A stretch of 64,000 nucleotides of DNA from Clostridiaceae bacterium. Lineage in GTDB: Bacteria > Bacillota > Clostridia > Lachnospirales > Lachnospiraceae. Below the pieces are notes generated by a model, which did not search any database, was not told the origin of the DNA, and was given only the letters and a program-made list of their open reading frames with translations. Made by a program: the position numbers and the translations under genes. Shown piece by piece: positions 1 through 8,616 of the stretch. The stretch spans positions 1 through 64,000 of the forward strand of contig CAJSZV010000012.1 of assembly GCA_910574345.1 (NCBI GenBank). Direction: 5' to 3'. Position 1 is the first letter of the stretch; every line of letters starts with the position of its first letter.

Positions 1-28
1 TAGTACAGCATTGCTTAAATATCAGTGA

Positions 29-796
29 TTAAATTGCCAATGGTATACCGGCATATGTCCACTTAAATGGATGTGCCGTAAGATTGTATTGTTCAATAAA
101 GCGCAGGATGCTTGTTTCCAGTTCTGCTATTGACAGGTAGCTTTTCCGCTTCAGCAGCTTCCGGTTAATGATGCCAAACCATATCTCAATCTGGTTCATC
201 CAGGAACTATGTTTCGGAGTATAGACAAAGCGGATCCGGTGGGAAGGGTCATGCAGGAAATACGCCCGGCTTTCCATACTTTTAAGGATACCTGTTTTCC
301 CTTTCTTGCCCAGTTCCACGCCAGGGGTACAGGCCTCCGCCACAAAGCGGACAAGGGCTTCCGACTTATGAGTGTTCAGGCCATCGCATATGAATGTCCA
401 TGAGGCTTGCGGGTCTGTTCCTGCCAATGCTTTTACGGCTTCCACAAAATCCTCTTCCGTGCGTGTGGAGTTCAAATACGGCATTTCCACACGGCCCGTT
501 GCAACATCAAAGAACCCGATGAGGCTGGTCGTGCCATGGCGGATATACTCAAACTCCATTTTGGCGCACTGGCCGGGTAATGGGAGTTTGCCAGGATATT
601 TATGTTCCAGCGCCTGTATCCCGGTCATTTCATCCATGGAAACAATGTGTGCACCTTCCCGGCTTTGTTCCCGGGCACTCTGGTAGAGGCCGCAGATTTC
701 GTTTACTTTCCGCGCAAAAGATTCCGGGGCTTCTGTCTTTTCCGAAGAATGAAGCCAGTAACGAATTTTGTGGGGATGTAAATCTACCTCATTTTT
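29..796 (-). CDS. IS630 transposase, DDE catalytic half (orfB, reached by -1 frameshift)
   Basis: This is the catalytic part of an IS630-family transposase. The three acidic residues of the RNase H-like core are recognisable: D in SMDEMTG, D in FICDGLNTHKS and E in WMNQIEIWFG. An isolated ATG at 637 gives a 202-aa protein starting at MDEMTG, but coding sequence continues upstream without a stop to about 796 (NEVDLHPHKIRYWLHSS and onward), in the -1 frame relative to orfA. The natural product is therefore probably an orfA-orfB fusion of about 416 aa made by ribosomal slippage at 793-803. A separate start at 637 would leave out part of the linker and is less likely. Confidence 0.85.
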   Translation of the reverse strand, partial: KNEVDLHPHKIRYWLHSSEKTEAPESFARKVNEICGLYQSAREQSREGAHIVSMDEMTGIQALEHKYPGKLPLPGQCAKMEFEYIRHGTTSLIGFFDVATGRVEMPYLNSTRTEEDFVEAVKALAGTDPQASWTFICDGLNTHKSEALVRFVAEACTPGVELGKKGKTGILKSMESRAYFLHDPSHRIRFVYTPKHSSWMNQIEIWFGIINRKLLKRKSYLSIAELETSILRFIEQYNLTAHPFKWTYAGIPLAI

Positions 797-1278
797 AAAA
801 AACGGCTGACAGATTTCTCAGAAATCTGTGCTGCTATCCCCTGCTTTTTAATTTCTGCCACTAACAGCGGGAGGCTCCACTGGCTTACTTCGTACCCAAA
901 ATCATTTGGGCTGCTGCAGGCAAGGTCGATGATCCGCATGATCTGGTCCGGTGTAAAAACAGCCGGGGCACCGGGGCGCTTTTTATCGGACAGGACTGCC
1001 TGTATCTCATCTCCAAGCTTTTCCGGGGCATCCGTTTCAATCTTCCGCAGGGCCGGGAGCGCCGCTAGGAACCGGCTGCGCCAGGTGGCAACATTATTAT
1101 AATGAAGCCCAACTTGTGATGCAATATTCTGATTGAGTTCCCCCTGTGATGCAAGCAGGACAATGCTGGCTCTTTTGACCAGTCCTGACGGAAGGGAGCG
1201 GCTTTTTGAAAAAGCAGATAATATGTTTTTCATGGTATCAGATAAAACTGGGATAGTATCAATTGTTTTCCTTCGCAT
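784..1278 (-). CDS. IS630 transposase, DNA-binding half (orfA)
   Basis: This is the N-terminal helix-turn-helix half of the transposase, with the family pattern of two HTH units (RASIVLLASQGELNQNIASQ and the later ISEKSVSRFLK). The reading frame ends at a TAG at 784-786, directly after the slippery stretch encoding R-F-L-K. I chose the ATG at 1278 (MRRKTIDT). The frame stays open to an ATG at 1338, but that lies close to the terminal repeat and would add a hydrophobic tail unlike the family. No strong ribosome site precedes either start, which is common for transposases. It would bind the terminal repeats. Confidence 0.8.
   Translation of the reverse strand: MRRKTIDTIPVLSDTMKNILSAFSKSRSLPSGLVKRASIVLLASQGELNQNIASQVGLHYNNVATWRSRFLAALPALRKIETDAPEKLGDEIQAVLSDKKRPGAPAVFTPDQIMRIIDLACSSPNDFGYEVSQWSLPLLVAEIKKQGIAAQISEKSVSRFLKMR
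793..803 (-). promoter_or_regulatory. Candidate programmed -1 frameshift site
   Basis: Read on the minus strand the zero frame is CGT TTT TTA AAA ATG AGG TAG. It contains two overlapping canonical slippery heptamers in the right phase (T TTT TTA and T TTA AAA). Slipping back one base after AAA gives AAT GAG GTA, which enters the open orfB frame and restores the expected family sequence (FLK then NEVDLHPHK). Known IS630 elements often express a fused transposase this way. A sequencing or mutational deletion cannot be excluded from one sequence. Confidence 0.7.
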
Positions 1279-1403
1279 AGTAATCCATCCATTCTTTAGT
1301 GATAGAATTATTATGCACCAACTACAATAAAAAAGCAATATTTATTCATTGTTATTTCAGCAATGCTGTACTAGTCTTGTATTTTCCTTATCTTACAAGT
1401 ATA

Positions 1404-1453
1404 ATAATATGATGCCAGGGTCAAAAGACCTTTTGACCCCTACATCATATTAT
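1404..1453. repeat. 50-bp palindromic intergenic repeat (short form)
   Basis: This imperfect palindrome has outer arms ATAATATGATG / CATCATATTAT and inner arms GGGTCAAAAG / CTTTTGACCC, separated by 2-3 base bulges and a two-base centre. A longer relative lies at 32068-32173 (shared GATACCAGGGTC and TTTTGACCC-CAACATCAT blocks). This suggests a dispersed REP- or MITE-like family rather than a simple terminator. It sits between the IS630 end and the AraC gene and could fold in RNA from either strand. Confidence 0.75.
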
Positions 1454-1524
1454 ATTTATTAATTATGTTCTATCAAAAAATAGTCTTAAATTATAAAAAT
1501 TCGGACAAAAGAAGGAGAGATTTC

Positions 1525-2508
1525 ATGACACCTTATCTTACATCTCCCCTGGGGCAGCCGATGCCGTCAAAAGGTATCTCTTCACCGGCCTATATCACCA
1601 CCAACAACAGCCGGATCAACGTCTCTACTCTGGAGGAAAAAGTCCGGCATATTACTGCGGAATTTCCTTATATGACAGACTTATGCCTCCTTCATACCTG
1701 CCCCGGCGGCATCTTTCCCTGGCATTGGCATAATGAAGTGGAATTTTTCTATATGCGCAGCGGCTCCTTAAACTACCACTTCCCCCACAGCACTTATACC
1801 TTTCACCAAGGCGAGGGCGGCTTCATCAATGCGGGAATCCTTCATATGACCAGCTGTAACAAAGGACAGACCTCCACCCAGGAAGAACACATTTTTCATC
1901 CGTCTTTTCTGGGCGGCCAGGATACCAGCATTCTCATGAGCCGTTATATCCTCCCCATTGTAGAGAATCCCAATCTTGATTTTGTCCCCTTTGATTTCTC
2001 ATGCCCTGTCCGTGAAGAAATCATATGCCTTATGAAATCCTCCTTTGGCTGCTACCAGGAAAAAGCAGAAGGGTATGAGTTTGATATCCGGGAGATGATG
2101 ACAAGGCTGTGGCGTATTTTATTTTCTCTTACAAAGGATCTTCAGACAGATAAAAAGAAGCGGCCGCAAAACGACCGCATCAAGATCATGATGGAATATG
2201 TTGCGTCTCACTATCAGGAAAAGCTGACTCTGGGGCAGCTTGCTGCTTCCGCCTTTATCAGTCCCAGAGAATGCAGCCGCTGCTTTCAGGAAACCCTTGG
2301 TCAGTCTCCCTTTTCCTATATTATGGACTACCGGCTCCACAAAGCCTGCGATTTCCTAAGCCATACTCAGCTTTCCGTGACAGAGACAAGCATTGCCTGC
2401 GGTTTCAACAGCAGCAGCTATTTTAGCCAGGCTTTCCACGACGCCTTTGGCTGCTCCCCCAGAGAGTACCGGAATCAGAACCTTATCTCTGCAAAAGTTT
2501 CCCCTTAG
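1525..2508 (+). CDS. AraC-family transcriptional regulator with cupin sensor domain
   Basis: Predicted cytoplasmic DNA-binding regulator, 327 aa. The N-terminal half has an AraC-type cupin sugar-binding fold (HWHNEVEFFYMRSG, then a second His strand at ILHMTSC). The last about 100 residues hold the double helix-turn-helix of AraC/XylS proteins (KLTLGQLAASAFISPRECSR and the signature around FNSSSYFSQAFHDAFGCSP-REYR). The start is the ATG at 1525, seven bases after AAGGAGAG. An upstream in-frame ATG at 1465 has no ribosome site. It stands alone between the IS630 element and carB, so its target is not indicated. Members usually control sugar-use genes in response to a small ligand. Confidence 0.85.
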   Translation: MTPYLTSPLGQPMPSKGISSPAYITTNNSRINVSTLEEKVRHITAEFPYMTDLCLLHTCPGGIFPWHWHNEVEFFYMRSGSLNYHFPHSTYTFHQGEGGFINAGILHMTSCNKGQTSTQEEHIFHPSFLGGQDTSILMSRYILPIVENPNLDFVPFDFSCPVREEIICLMKSSFGCYQEKAEGYEFDIREMMTRLWRILFSLTKDLQTDKKKRPQNDRIKIMMEYVASHYQEKLTLGQLAASAFISPRECSRCFQETLGQSPFSYIMDYRLHKACDFLSHTQLSVTETSIACGFNSSSYFSQAFHDAFGCSPREYRNQNLISAKVSP

Positions 2509-2525
2509 AGTTTTTACAAAAGTCC

Positions 2526-2553
2526 TTGCACCTTTTGGATTTTTCTATATAAT
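2526..2553 (+). promoter_or_regulatory. Sigma-A type promoter of carB
   Basis: A -35 box TTGCAC (2526-2531) and a perfect -10 TATAAT (2548-2553) are separated by 16 bases. They lie 54 bases upstream of the carB start. The short leader shows no PyrR-type anti-terminator or terminator hairpin, so pyrimidine control by attenuation is not evident here. Confidence 0.7.
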
Positions 2554-2606
2554 AGAATAGAAAAACAACCACACCCCAATACATGGTTATATAAGGAGGA
2601 TAAGAA

Positions 2607-5600
2607 ATGCCGAAAAGAACTGATATTCATAAAGTACTTATCATTGGCTCAGGACCTATCATCATCGGACAAGCCTGTGAATTCGACTATTCAGGAACTC
2701 AGGCCTGCAAGGCCCTCCGCAGACTGGGCTATGAGATCGTCCTGGTGAACTCCAACCCCGCTACGATTATGACTGACCCGGAGACCGCTGACGTTACCTA
2801 CATCGAACCTCTGAATGTGGAACGCTTAGAACAGATCATCGCCAAAGAACGCCCTGACGCCCTTCTCCCCAATCTCGGCGGACAGTCAGGCCTCAATCTC
2901 TGTGCAGAATTATATAAAGAAGGAATCTTAGATAAATATCAGGTAAAAGTTATCGGTGTTCAGGTAGATGCCATTGAACGAGGGGAAGACCGGATTGAGT
3001 TTAAAAAAGCCATGAACGCCTTAGGTATCGAGATGGCACGCAGCGAAGTGGCTTATTCCGTGGAAGAAGCCTTAAACATCGCAGATCAGTTAGGTTACCC
3101 CGTCGTTCTCCGTCCTGCCTACACCATGGGCGGCGCCGGCGGTGGTCTGGTATATAATAAGGAAGAGTTAAAGACCGTCTGCGCCAGAGGCCTTCAGGCA
3201 AGTCTGGTGGGGCAGGTCCTGGTAGAAGAATCCATTCTGGGATGGGAAGAACTGGAGCTGGAGGTTGTCCGTGACTGCGAAGGCAATATGATTACTGTAT
3301 GCTTTATCGAGAACATTGACCCCTTAGGCGTCCACACCGGCGACTCTTTCTGTGCCGCCCCTATGCTGACAATCTCGGAGGAATGCCAGAGACGCCTGCA
3401 GGAACAGGCATACAAGATCGTGGAGTCAGTTCAGGTCATCGGCGGGACCAATGTGCAGTTTGCCCATGACCCGGTATCTGACCGTATCGTAGTCATCGAG
3501 ATCAATCCCCGTACTTCCCGTTCCTCTGCCCTGGCATCCAAAGCCACAGGCTTCCCTATCGCTTTGATATCCGCCATGCTGGCCACAGGTCTTACCTTAA
3601 AGGACATTCCCTGCGGTAAATACGGCACCTTGGATAAATATGTTCCTGACGGCGACTATGTGGTGATCAAGTTTGCCCGCTGGGCATTTGAGAAATTCAA
3701 AGGCGTGGAGGACAAGCTGGGGACTCAGATGCGTGCTGTCGGTGAAGTCATGAGTATCGGAAAGACCTACAAGGAAGCCTTCCAGAAGGCCATCCGCAGC
3801 TTAGAGACAGGACGTTATGGTCTGGGACATGTCAAGGACTTTGATTCCAGGACAAAAGAGCAGCTTTTAAAGATGCTCATCACCCCCTCCAGTGAACGTC
3901 ATTTCATTATGTATGAGGCACTTCGTAAGGGAGCATCCGCAGAGGAAATTTATGATATCACCAAGGTAAAAACCTGGTTCATTGAACAGATGAAGGAGTT
4001 GGTAGAAGAAGAGGAAACTCTTTTGAAATCCAAAGGACAGCTTCCCTCTGACGAACTTCTTACTGCCGCCAAGAAAGACGGGTTCTCTGATAAATATTTA
4101 AGCCAGCTTCTGGATGTTTCAGAGGACGAGATCCGCAACCGCCGCATGGCTATCGGTGTGGAAGAAGCCTGGGAGGGCGTTCATGTAAGCGGCACCAAAG
4201 ACAATGCCTACTATTACTCCACCTACAATGCACCGGACAAAAATCCTGTGAGTACTGACAAGCCCAAGATCATGATTCTGGGCGGCGGCCCCAACCGTAT
4301 CGGCCAGGGCATTGAGTTTGACTACTGCTGCGTTCACGCCTCTCTTGCCCTTAAAAAGCTGGGATTCGAGACCATTATCGTCAACTGCAACCCGGAGACC
4401 GTGTCCACGGACTATGACACCTCCGATAAGCTGTATTTTGAACCTCTGACTCTGGAGGATGTGCTGAGCATCTACAAGAAGGAGAAGCCTGCAGGCGTTA
4501 TCGCCCAGTTCGGCGGCCAGACTCCCTTGAATCTTGCAGCTGATCTTGAGAAAAACGGAGTGAAGATTCTTGGCACCTCGCCGTCAGTCATCGATCTGGC
4601 GGAGGACCGGGATCTGTTCCGCTCCATGATGGAGAAGCTTGAGATTCCCATGCCTGAGTCGGGAATGGCTACTACGGCAGAGGAAGCCATAGAAATCGCA
4701 GGCCGTATCGGCTATCCGGTTATGGTGCGCCCCTCCTACGTGCTTGGCGGACGGGGAATGGAAGTGGTCTATGACGATGAAAGCATGACCGGATATATGA
4801 ATGCAGCCGTAGGTGTGACCCCCGACCGTCCCATCCTTATTGACCGATTCCTAAATCACGCCATGGAATGCGAGGCCGATGCCATAAGCGACGGCACCCA
4901 CGCCTTTGTACCTGCGGTTATGGAACATATTGAACTGGCAGGTGTCCACTCCGGCGACTCCGCCTGCATTATCCCCTCGGCCCACATCTCCCCGGAAAAT
5001 GTGGAGACCATCAAGGAATACACCCGAAAGATCGCGGAAGAAATGCACGTCCGGGGGCTGATGAACATGCAGTATGCCATCGAAAACGGAAGGGTCTATG
5101 TGCTGGAGGCCAACCCCAGAGCATCCCGAACCGTGCCTTTGGTATCCAAGGTCTGCAACATCCGCATGGTGCCTCTGGCCACGGATATCATTACCTCGGA
5201 ACTGACAGGGCGCCCGTCACCGGTTCCTGCCCTGAAAGAACAGGAGATCCCCAACTACGGTGTGAAGGAAGCCGTGTTCCCCTTCAACATGTTCCAGGAG
5301 GTGGATCCTCTTCTGGGACCGGAGATGCGCTCCACAGGAGAGGTCTTAGGACTTTCCCCCTCCTACGGCGAAGCTTTCTACAAAGCCCAGGAAGCTACCC
5401 AGTCCAAACTTCCCTTAGAAGGAACCGTACTGATCTCCGTCAACGCCAAGGACAAACCGGAGATAGTGGAGATCGCCGAAATCTTTGCTGAAAGTGGCTT
5501 TCAGATCATTGCCACAGGAGGCACTTACAGGCTGATCCATGAAGCAGGCATTCCTGCACAGAGAGTCAACAAGCTCTACGAGGGACGCCCCAATATTCTG

Positions 5601-5834
5601 GATATGATTACCAACGGAAAGATTCAGCTGATCATCAACTCTCCTTCCGGCAAGGAAAGCCGTCACGACGACAGCTACTTAAGAAAAGCGGCAATCAAAG
5701 CCAAAGTTCCTTATATGACCACCATGGCCGCCGCCAAGGCCACCGCCAAGGGCATCCGCTATGTGAAGAACCACGGACAGGGCGAGGTGAAATCTTTGCA
5801 GCAGCTCCATAGTGAGATTCATGATAAAACATAA
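2607..5834 (+). CDS. carB: Carbamoyl-phosphate synthase large subunit
   Basis: Makes carbamoyl phosphate from ammonia (delivered by CarA from glutamine), bicarbonate and two ATP, for arginine and pyrimidine synthesis. Length 1075 aa, normal for the family. It has the two-fold repeated architecture. The first ATP-grasp half (about 1-400) begins KVLIIGSGPIIIGQACEFDYSG, an oligomerisation segment follows (about 400-550), and the second ATP-grasp half begins IMILGGGPNRIGQGIEFDYC. The C-terminal MGS-type allosteric domain (about 940-1075) contains ATGGTYRLIHEAGIP. The start has a strong AAGGAGG site. CarA is not adjacent, so the gene is transcribed alone from its own promoter, and the small subunit must be encoded elsewhere. 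Confidence 0.97.
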   Translation: MPKRTDIHKVLIIGSGPIIIGQACEFDYSGTQACKALRRLGYEIVLVNSNPATIMTDPETADVTYIEPLNVERLEQIIAKERPDALLPNLGGQSGLNLCAELYKEGILDKYQVKVIGVQVDAIERGEDRIEFKKAMNALGIEMARSEVAYSVEEALNIADQLGYPVVLRPAYTMGGAGGGLVYNKEELKTVCARGLQASLVGQVLVEESILGWEELELEVVRDCEGNMITVCFIENIDPLGVHTGDSFCAAPMLTISEECQRRLQEQAYKIVESVQVIGGTNVQFAHDPVSDRIVVIEINPRTSRSSALASKATGFPIALISAMLATGLTLKDIPCGKYGTLDKYVPDGDYVVIKFARWAFEKFKGVEDKLGTQMRAVGEVMSIGKTYKEAFQKAIRSLETGRYGLGHVKDFDSRTKEQLLKMLITPSSERHFIMYEALRKGASAEEIYDITKVKTWFIEQMKELVEEEETLLKSKGQLPSDELLTAAKKDGFSDKYLSQLLDVSEDEIRNRRMAIGVEEAWEGVHVSGTKDNAYYYSTYNAPDKNPVSTDKPKIMILGGGPNRIGQGIEFDYCCVHASLALKKLGFETIIVNCNPETVSTDYDTSDKLYFEPLTLEDVLSIYKKEKPAGVIAQFGGQTPLNLAADLEKNGVKILGTSPSVIDLAEDRDLFRSMMEKLEIPMPESGMATTAEEAIEIAGRIGYPVMVRPSYVLGGRGMEVVYDDESMTGYMNAAVGVTPDRPILIDRFLNHAMECEADAISDGTHAFVPAVMEHIELAGVHSGDSACIIPSAHISPENVETIKEYTRKIAEEMHVRGLMNMQYAIENGRVYVLEANPRASRTVPLVSKVCNIRMVPLATDIITSELTGRPSPVPALKEQEIPNYGVKEAVFPFNMFQEVDPLLGPEMRSTGEVLGLSPSYGEAFYKAQEATQSKLPLEGTVLISVNAKDKPEIVEIAEIFAESGFQIIATGGTYRLIHEAGIPAQRVNKLYEGRPNILDMITNGKIQLIINSPSGKESRHDDSYLRKAAIKAKVPYMTTMAAAKATAKGIRYVKNHGQGEVKSLQQLHSEIHDKT

Positions 5835-5848
5835 TTGCAACGAGTAAG

Positions 5849-5894
5849 ATAAGGTACTGCCATGGAAGTTTAAACTTCCATGGCAGTACCTTAT
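5849..5894. terminator. 46-bp perfect palindrome between convergent genes
   Basis: Each arm is 23 bases long (ATAAGGTACTGCCATGGAAG followed by TTT, then the exact complement) and no loop bases separate them. It lies between the carB stop (5834) and the stop of the convergent EamA-like gene (5898). That position fits a bidirectional transcription terminator, although neither side has a clean U-tract. The unusually perfect symmetry would allow a DNA cruciform. Confidence 0.65.
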
Positions 5895-5897
5895 TCA

Positions 5898-6811
5898 TTA
5901 AGCAGACAAGTTCAACAATACAATACTGATTTGAGCTGCCGCCATAGACAATATCATCCTGCGGTTCACCTTCTCTTTGTAAAGCAATGCGCCAATGAGT
6001 GTCGTCAATATCAGTGTACCTGCGGAAATTGTCGGTATAACAACAGATGCTGGCAGCATTTCAAGACTTTTCAGCTTAAAATAATTATTCAGCAGATTAC
6101 CTGCGCCCAGAATACTGCCCCATATAAGTTCCCTGACAGAAAAAGTAAATGTTGAGAAATTTCTTCTATATTTATAAAAAACGCAGCTTATAGAATAGAT
6201 ACCTGCCACAGAAAAAGCAATGGCCAAAAAAATTATATGATAGCCTCCAAGGGCATATTGACTAAAAAATTTGTTGTCTGCCTCCACAATGGCACCGCTT
6301 AACAGCAAAGCCAGCAAAAGCTTTGGTCCATGAATATCCAACATGCCGAAATCGCTTACCATCAATACGAGTGCAAGTATAATCCCGGCTATGCCGATCC
6401 ACTGCATGCCTGATGGACGCTCGCCAAAAAACAAAATAGCAATAAACAAACCGCCAATGAAACCTGTCTGCTTAAAAAATGAAGTGATTCCTGCTCCGTT
6501 GGCGGCAATGCTGTTTTTCGTCTGAAAAAGATTGACCGCAAAAAAACACCAGAAAGGACACCGATTACCACCAATATTACTGCTGTATTGGAAAGACTTT
6601 TCACTGTCGTAAGCGTCCACAAATTCCCCTGCAAAACATATTGAAATATCTCATACTGTGAATGCAGAATCGCGTTTGTTATAGCAAGCGCAGCTGCAAC
6701 AACATAATTGTACAGCGTAATGCTGTCACTGTCATAATGTTCCGCATCAGCAATTTTATATACCAGATAGGTTAAACAAGCCAATATCAAGGATAGTAAC
6801 AAATATATCAT
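5898..6811 (-). pseudogene. EamA/DMT-family transporter, single frameshift
   Basis: The two overlapping frames (5898 to about 6555 and about 6545 to 6811) together make a drug/metabolite-transporter-like membrane protein of about 300 aa with roughly ten hydrophobic segments and two EamA-type halves. The frames meet at a run of seven T on the coding strand (about 6545-6551). One extra T would restore GVLSGVFFAVNLFQTKN. The start ATG at 6811 lies one base after the stop of the upstream permease, so it was the last gene of that operon. It could be a true lesion, a phase-variable homopolymer or a sequencing error. Substrate unknown. Confidence 0.75.
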
Positions 6812-6812
6812 A

Positions 6813-7766
6813 TCACCGCATGCCTTTTTCAAAAGGCTGTCCGGCTGCCTTCGGCTGTTTTTTTGCATTGCGGGTAAATGTCAGGATAAACAAGGTCAGT
6901 ACATATGGCACGATTTTAAAATAGTTGGCGGACAATCCCAAAGCATTCAGAACCGGAATAGCCGAATACGCGGCAGAGATTGTCATCGTAATGCTGAAAA
7001 ACAGCGATACCCAGAATACTCGTATGGGTGTCCACTGGCCAAGCATCATGACTGCCAGCGCCAGAAATCCATATCCATAAACGCTTCCGTTAAAGGTTGT
7101 GGAATTCGGTATGACATACACCAGACCGCCGATCCCACAGAGGGCTCCGGAAATCAGTACACCGATATAGCGTATTTTGATTACGTTGATTCCCACAGAG
7201 TCCGGCGCCTGGGGATATTCGCCGCAGGCACGGAGTCTGAGGCCAAACCGGGTTTTATACAGTAAAAAAACGGACAGTGCCAGAATTGCAAATCCAAGAT
7301 AAGTCGTAATATAGGCTTTTTGGAACAATACATTGCCTATCACCGGAATCCCGGACAACACAGGAATCTTCTGAACCATAAAGGTATTTTTAAATGAGAT
7401 CATGGACTCCCCTAAAATAATACGTGCGGTAAAAATAGCAAATGCCGGTGAGAAATTGTTGATGGCAGCGCCTGAAATGATCTGATTTGCCCTGAGTGTA
7501 ACTGCGGCCACGGAATGTACAACCGAAATCATCATGCCGGCTGCAACCGCTACAAAAATTGCAAGAATCAGCTGCATCTGGCCCACGAAAAGCCCCTCTG
7601 TCAGATTCAAAAAAAGGATACTGCAGAATGAGCCAAAAACCATCATGCCCTCCAGACCGATATTGGTCACACCGCTTTGTACGGAAAATACACCGCCCAG
7701 TGCCACGAGCATGAGCGGAATTGCAAAATTAAGGGTCTGCCTTAAAAGAAAGTAGATAATATCCAT
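6813..7766 (-). CDS. ABC transporter permease, sugar/nucleoside (BPD_transp_2, NupQ-like)
   Basis: Integral membrane subunit of a branched-chain-permease-type ABC importer, 317 aa. It is highly hydrophobic, with eight or more membrane segments and the family core VFSVQSGVTNIGLEGMMVFG near the N terminus plus a GLRLRACGEYPQAPDSVGINV loop that contacts the ATPase. It resembles the second permease of nucleoside or Bmp-type systems (NupQ/YufQ). The ATG at 7766 overlaps the stop of the truncated partner permease (TAATG) and follows GAAGGGAG. The frame is open to 7814 but without a better site. With its partner permease broken and no ATPase or binding protein nearby, it is probably a non-functional remnant of an importer operon although itself intact. 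Confidence 0.85.
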   Translation of the reverse strand: MDIIYFLLRQTLNFAIPLMLVALGGVFSVQSGVTNIGLEGMMVFGSFCSILFLNLTEGLFVGQMQLILAIFVAVAAGMMISVVHSVAAVTLRANQIISGAAINNFSPAFAIFTARIILGESMISFKNTFMVQKIPVLSGIPVIGNVLFQKAYITTYLGFAILALSVFLLYKTRFGLRLRACGEYPQAPDSVGINVIKIRYIGVLISGALCGIGGLVYVIPNSTTFNGSVYGYGFLALAVMMLGQWTPIRVFWVSLFFSITMTISAAYSAIPVLNALGLSANYFKIVPYVLTLFILTFTRNAKKQPKAAGQPFEKGMR

Positions 7767-8170
7767 TAGTTTCTCCCTTCTTTGATTGATCCAAGGTTCT
7801 TTTTCATTTTCCACATTTCAATACCTTTTCTGAACACAAAAGCCAGGGCACTGAAATAGAATATGATCGCGGTCAGCATTGTAACTGTTTCCGTGGGAAA
7901 CCCTTCACTTTGCACCATCGTACTCCCAACCGTCAGCCATGCCATAAACAAAGAAGTAAAGATAACGCCTACCGGATGGTTATTGGCAAGGAGGGCAATA
8001 GGCAGGGCATAGGATGCCTCGGCAATAAAGGATTCCTGCATATTCAGTGTTTTAGTCACAGCGGAAAGATGTAAAATTCCGCCGCCAATACCGGCGATGA
8101 GACCTCCTATAAGCATGACTGTGGCGATATTTTTCTTTTCGGAGACACCTGCGTAACGGCTTGCTTCCAG
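7766..8170 (-). pseudogene. ABC transporter permease, 5'-truncated (NupP-like)
   Basis: This is the C-terminal part of the first permease of a nucleoside/sugar ABC importer. The recognisable stretch starts at about SRYAGVSEKKNIATVM (about 8160) and runs to the TAA at 7766. Family members are about 350 aa, so roughly the first two thirds are missing. The coding match stops abruptly at about 8170, where a plus-strand murQ fragment begins. That abrupt change marks a deletion or rearrangement junction. The ATG at 8116 is an internal Met, not a true start. Confidence 0.75.
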
Positions 8171-8570
8171 ATACGATTGAAATTGTAAAGCTGATTAACG
8201 AAGAAGATAAGAAAGTTGCCGGGGCAGTGGAAAAAGAACTGCCAAACATTGCCAGTACACTAGAGCCGGAAGGTTTAAAGAAGGCGGAAGAATTATCTAC
8301 TGCGGGGCAGGCACATCAGGAAGGATGGGAACCTTAGATGCAGCGGAACTGGCGCCGACTTACAGCGTACCGCCTGAACAGGCCTTTGGCCTTCTGGCCG
8401 AAGGGGAATCCGCCATGTATGTGGCTGTGGAGGGCGCGGAGGATTCCAAAGACCTTGCCGCAGAAGTTCTTGATCAGACAGAAGGCCAGGTAAGAGATGC
8501 CATACAAAGAGATAATCAGGAATTTCTGGAGGAAAGAAAAAATTTGAATCAGATATGGCTTCGATGATAA
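8170..8570 (+). pseudogene. murQ fragment (N-acetylmuramic acid 6-phosphate etherase), truncated and frameshifted
   Basis: Plus-strand translation gives [20 protein letters not shown] from about 8174 and then, in another frame, [20 protein letters not shown] (about 8285-8345) followed by [19 protein letters not shown]. These are typical of the first 120 residues of MurQ, which cleaves the lactyl ether of MurNAc-6-phosphate in cell-wall recycling. One base is missing near 8282 (AAGAAGGCGG), the first residues are gone, and the match ends after about [10 protein letters not shown] (about 8460). The last 30 codons to the stop at 8567 are of unknown origin. Confidence 0.75.
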
Positions 8571-8572
8571 CG

Positions 8573-8601
8573 AACCGGCATCTTCTCGGAAGATACCGGT
8601 T
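8573..8601. terminator. Hairpin downstream of the fucose-isomerase-family gene
   Basis: Arms AACCGGCATCTTC and GAAGATACCGGTT pair with one G-U type mismatch around a three-base loop. It lies 16 bases beyond the stop of the minus-strand gene at 8617. There is no clear U-tract on that strand, so efficiency is uncertain. Confidence 0.5.
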
Positions 8602-8616
8602 CACAGATTTTACAGC

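Larger units (their letters stand above)
1..1373 (-). mobile_element. IS630-type insertion sequence, complete
   Basis: Terminal inverted repeats are visible. The left end reads TAGTACAGCATTGCTTAAAT and the complement of the right end (to 1373) reads TAGTACAGCATTGCTGAAAT, so about 19 of 20 bases match. Each end abuts a TA dinucleotide (1-2 and 1372-1373), as expected for IS630/Tc1-type elements, which duplicate a TA target. The two minus-strand ORFs inside (784-1278 and 29-796) are the front and back halves of one transposase. The element is about 1.37 kb, normal for the family, and looks intact. The window begins exactly at the element edge, so the left flank cannot be seen. Confidence 0.9.

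Noticed and set aside
2509-2606. Pyrimidine attenuator or riboswitch upstream of carB
   Set aside because: Leader under 60 bases after the promoter, no terminator/antiterminator pair and no PyrR-binding-like loop.
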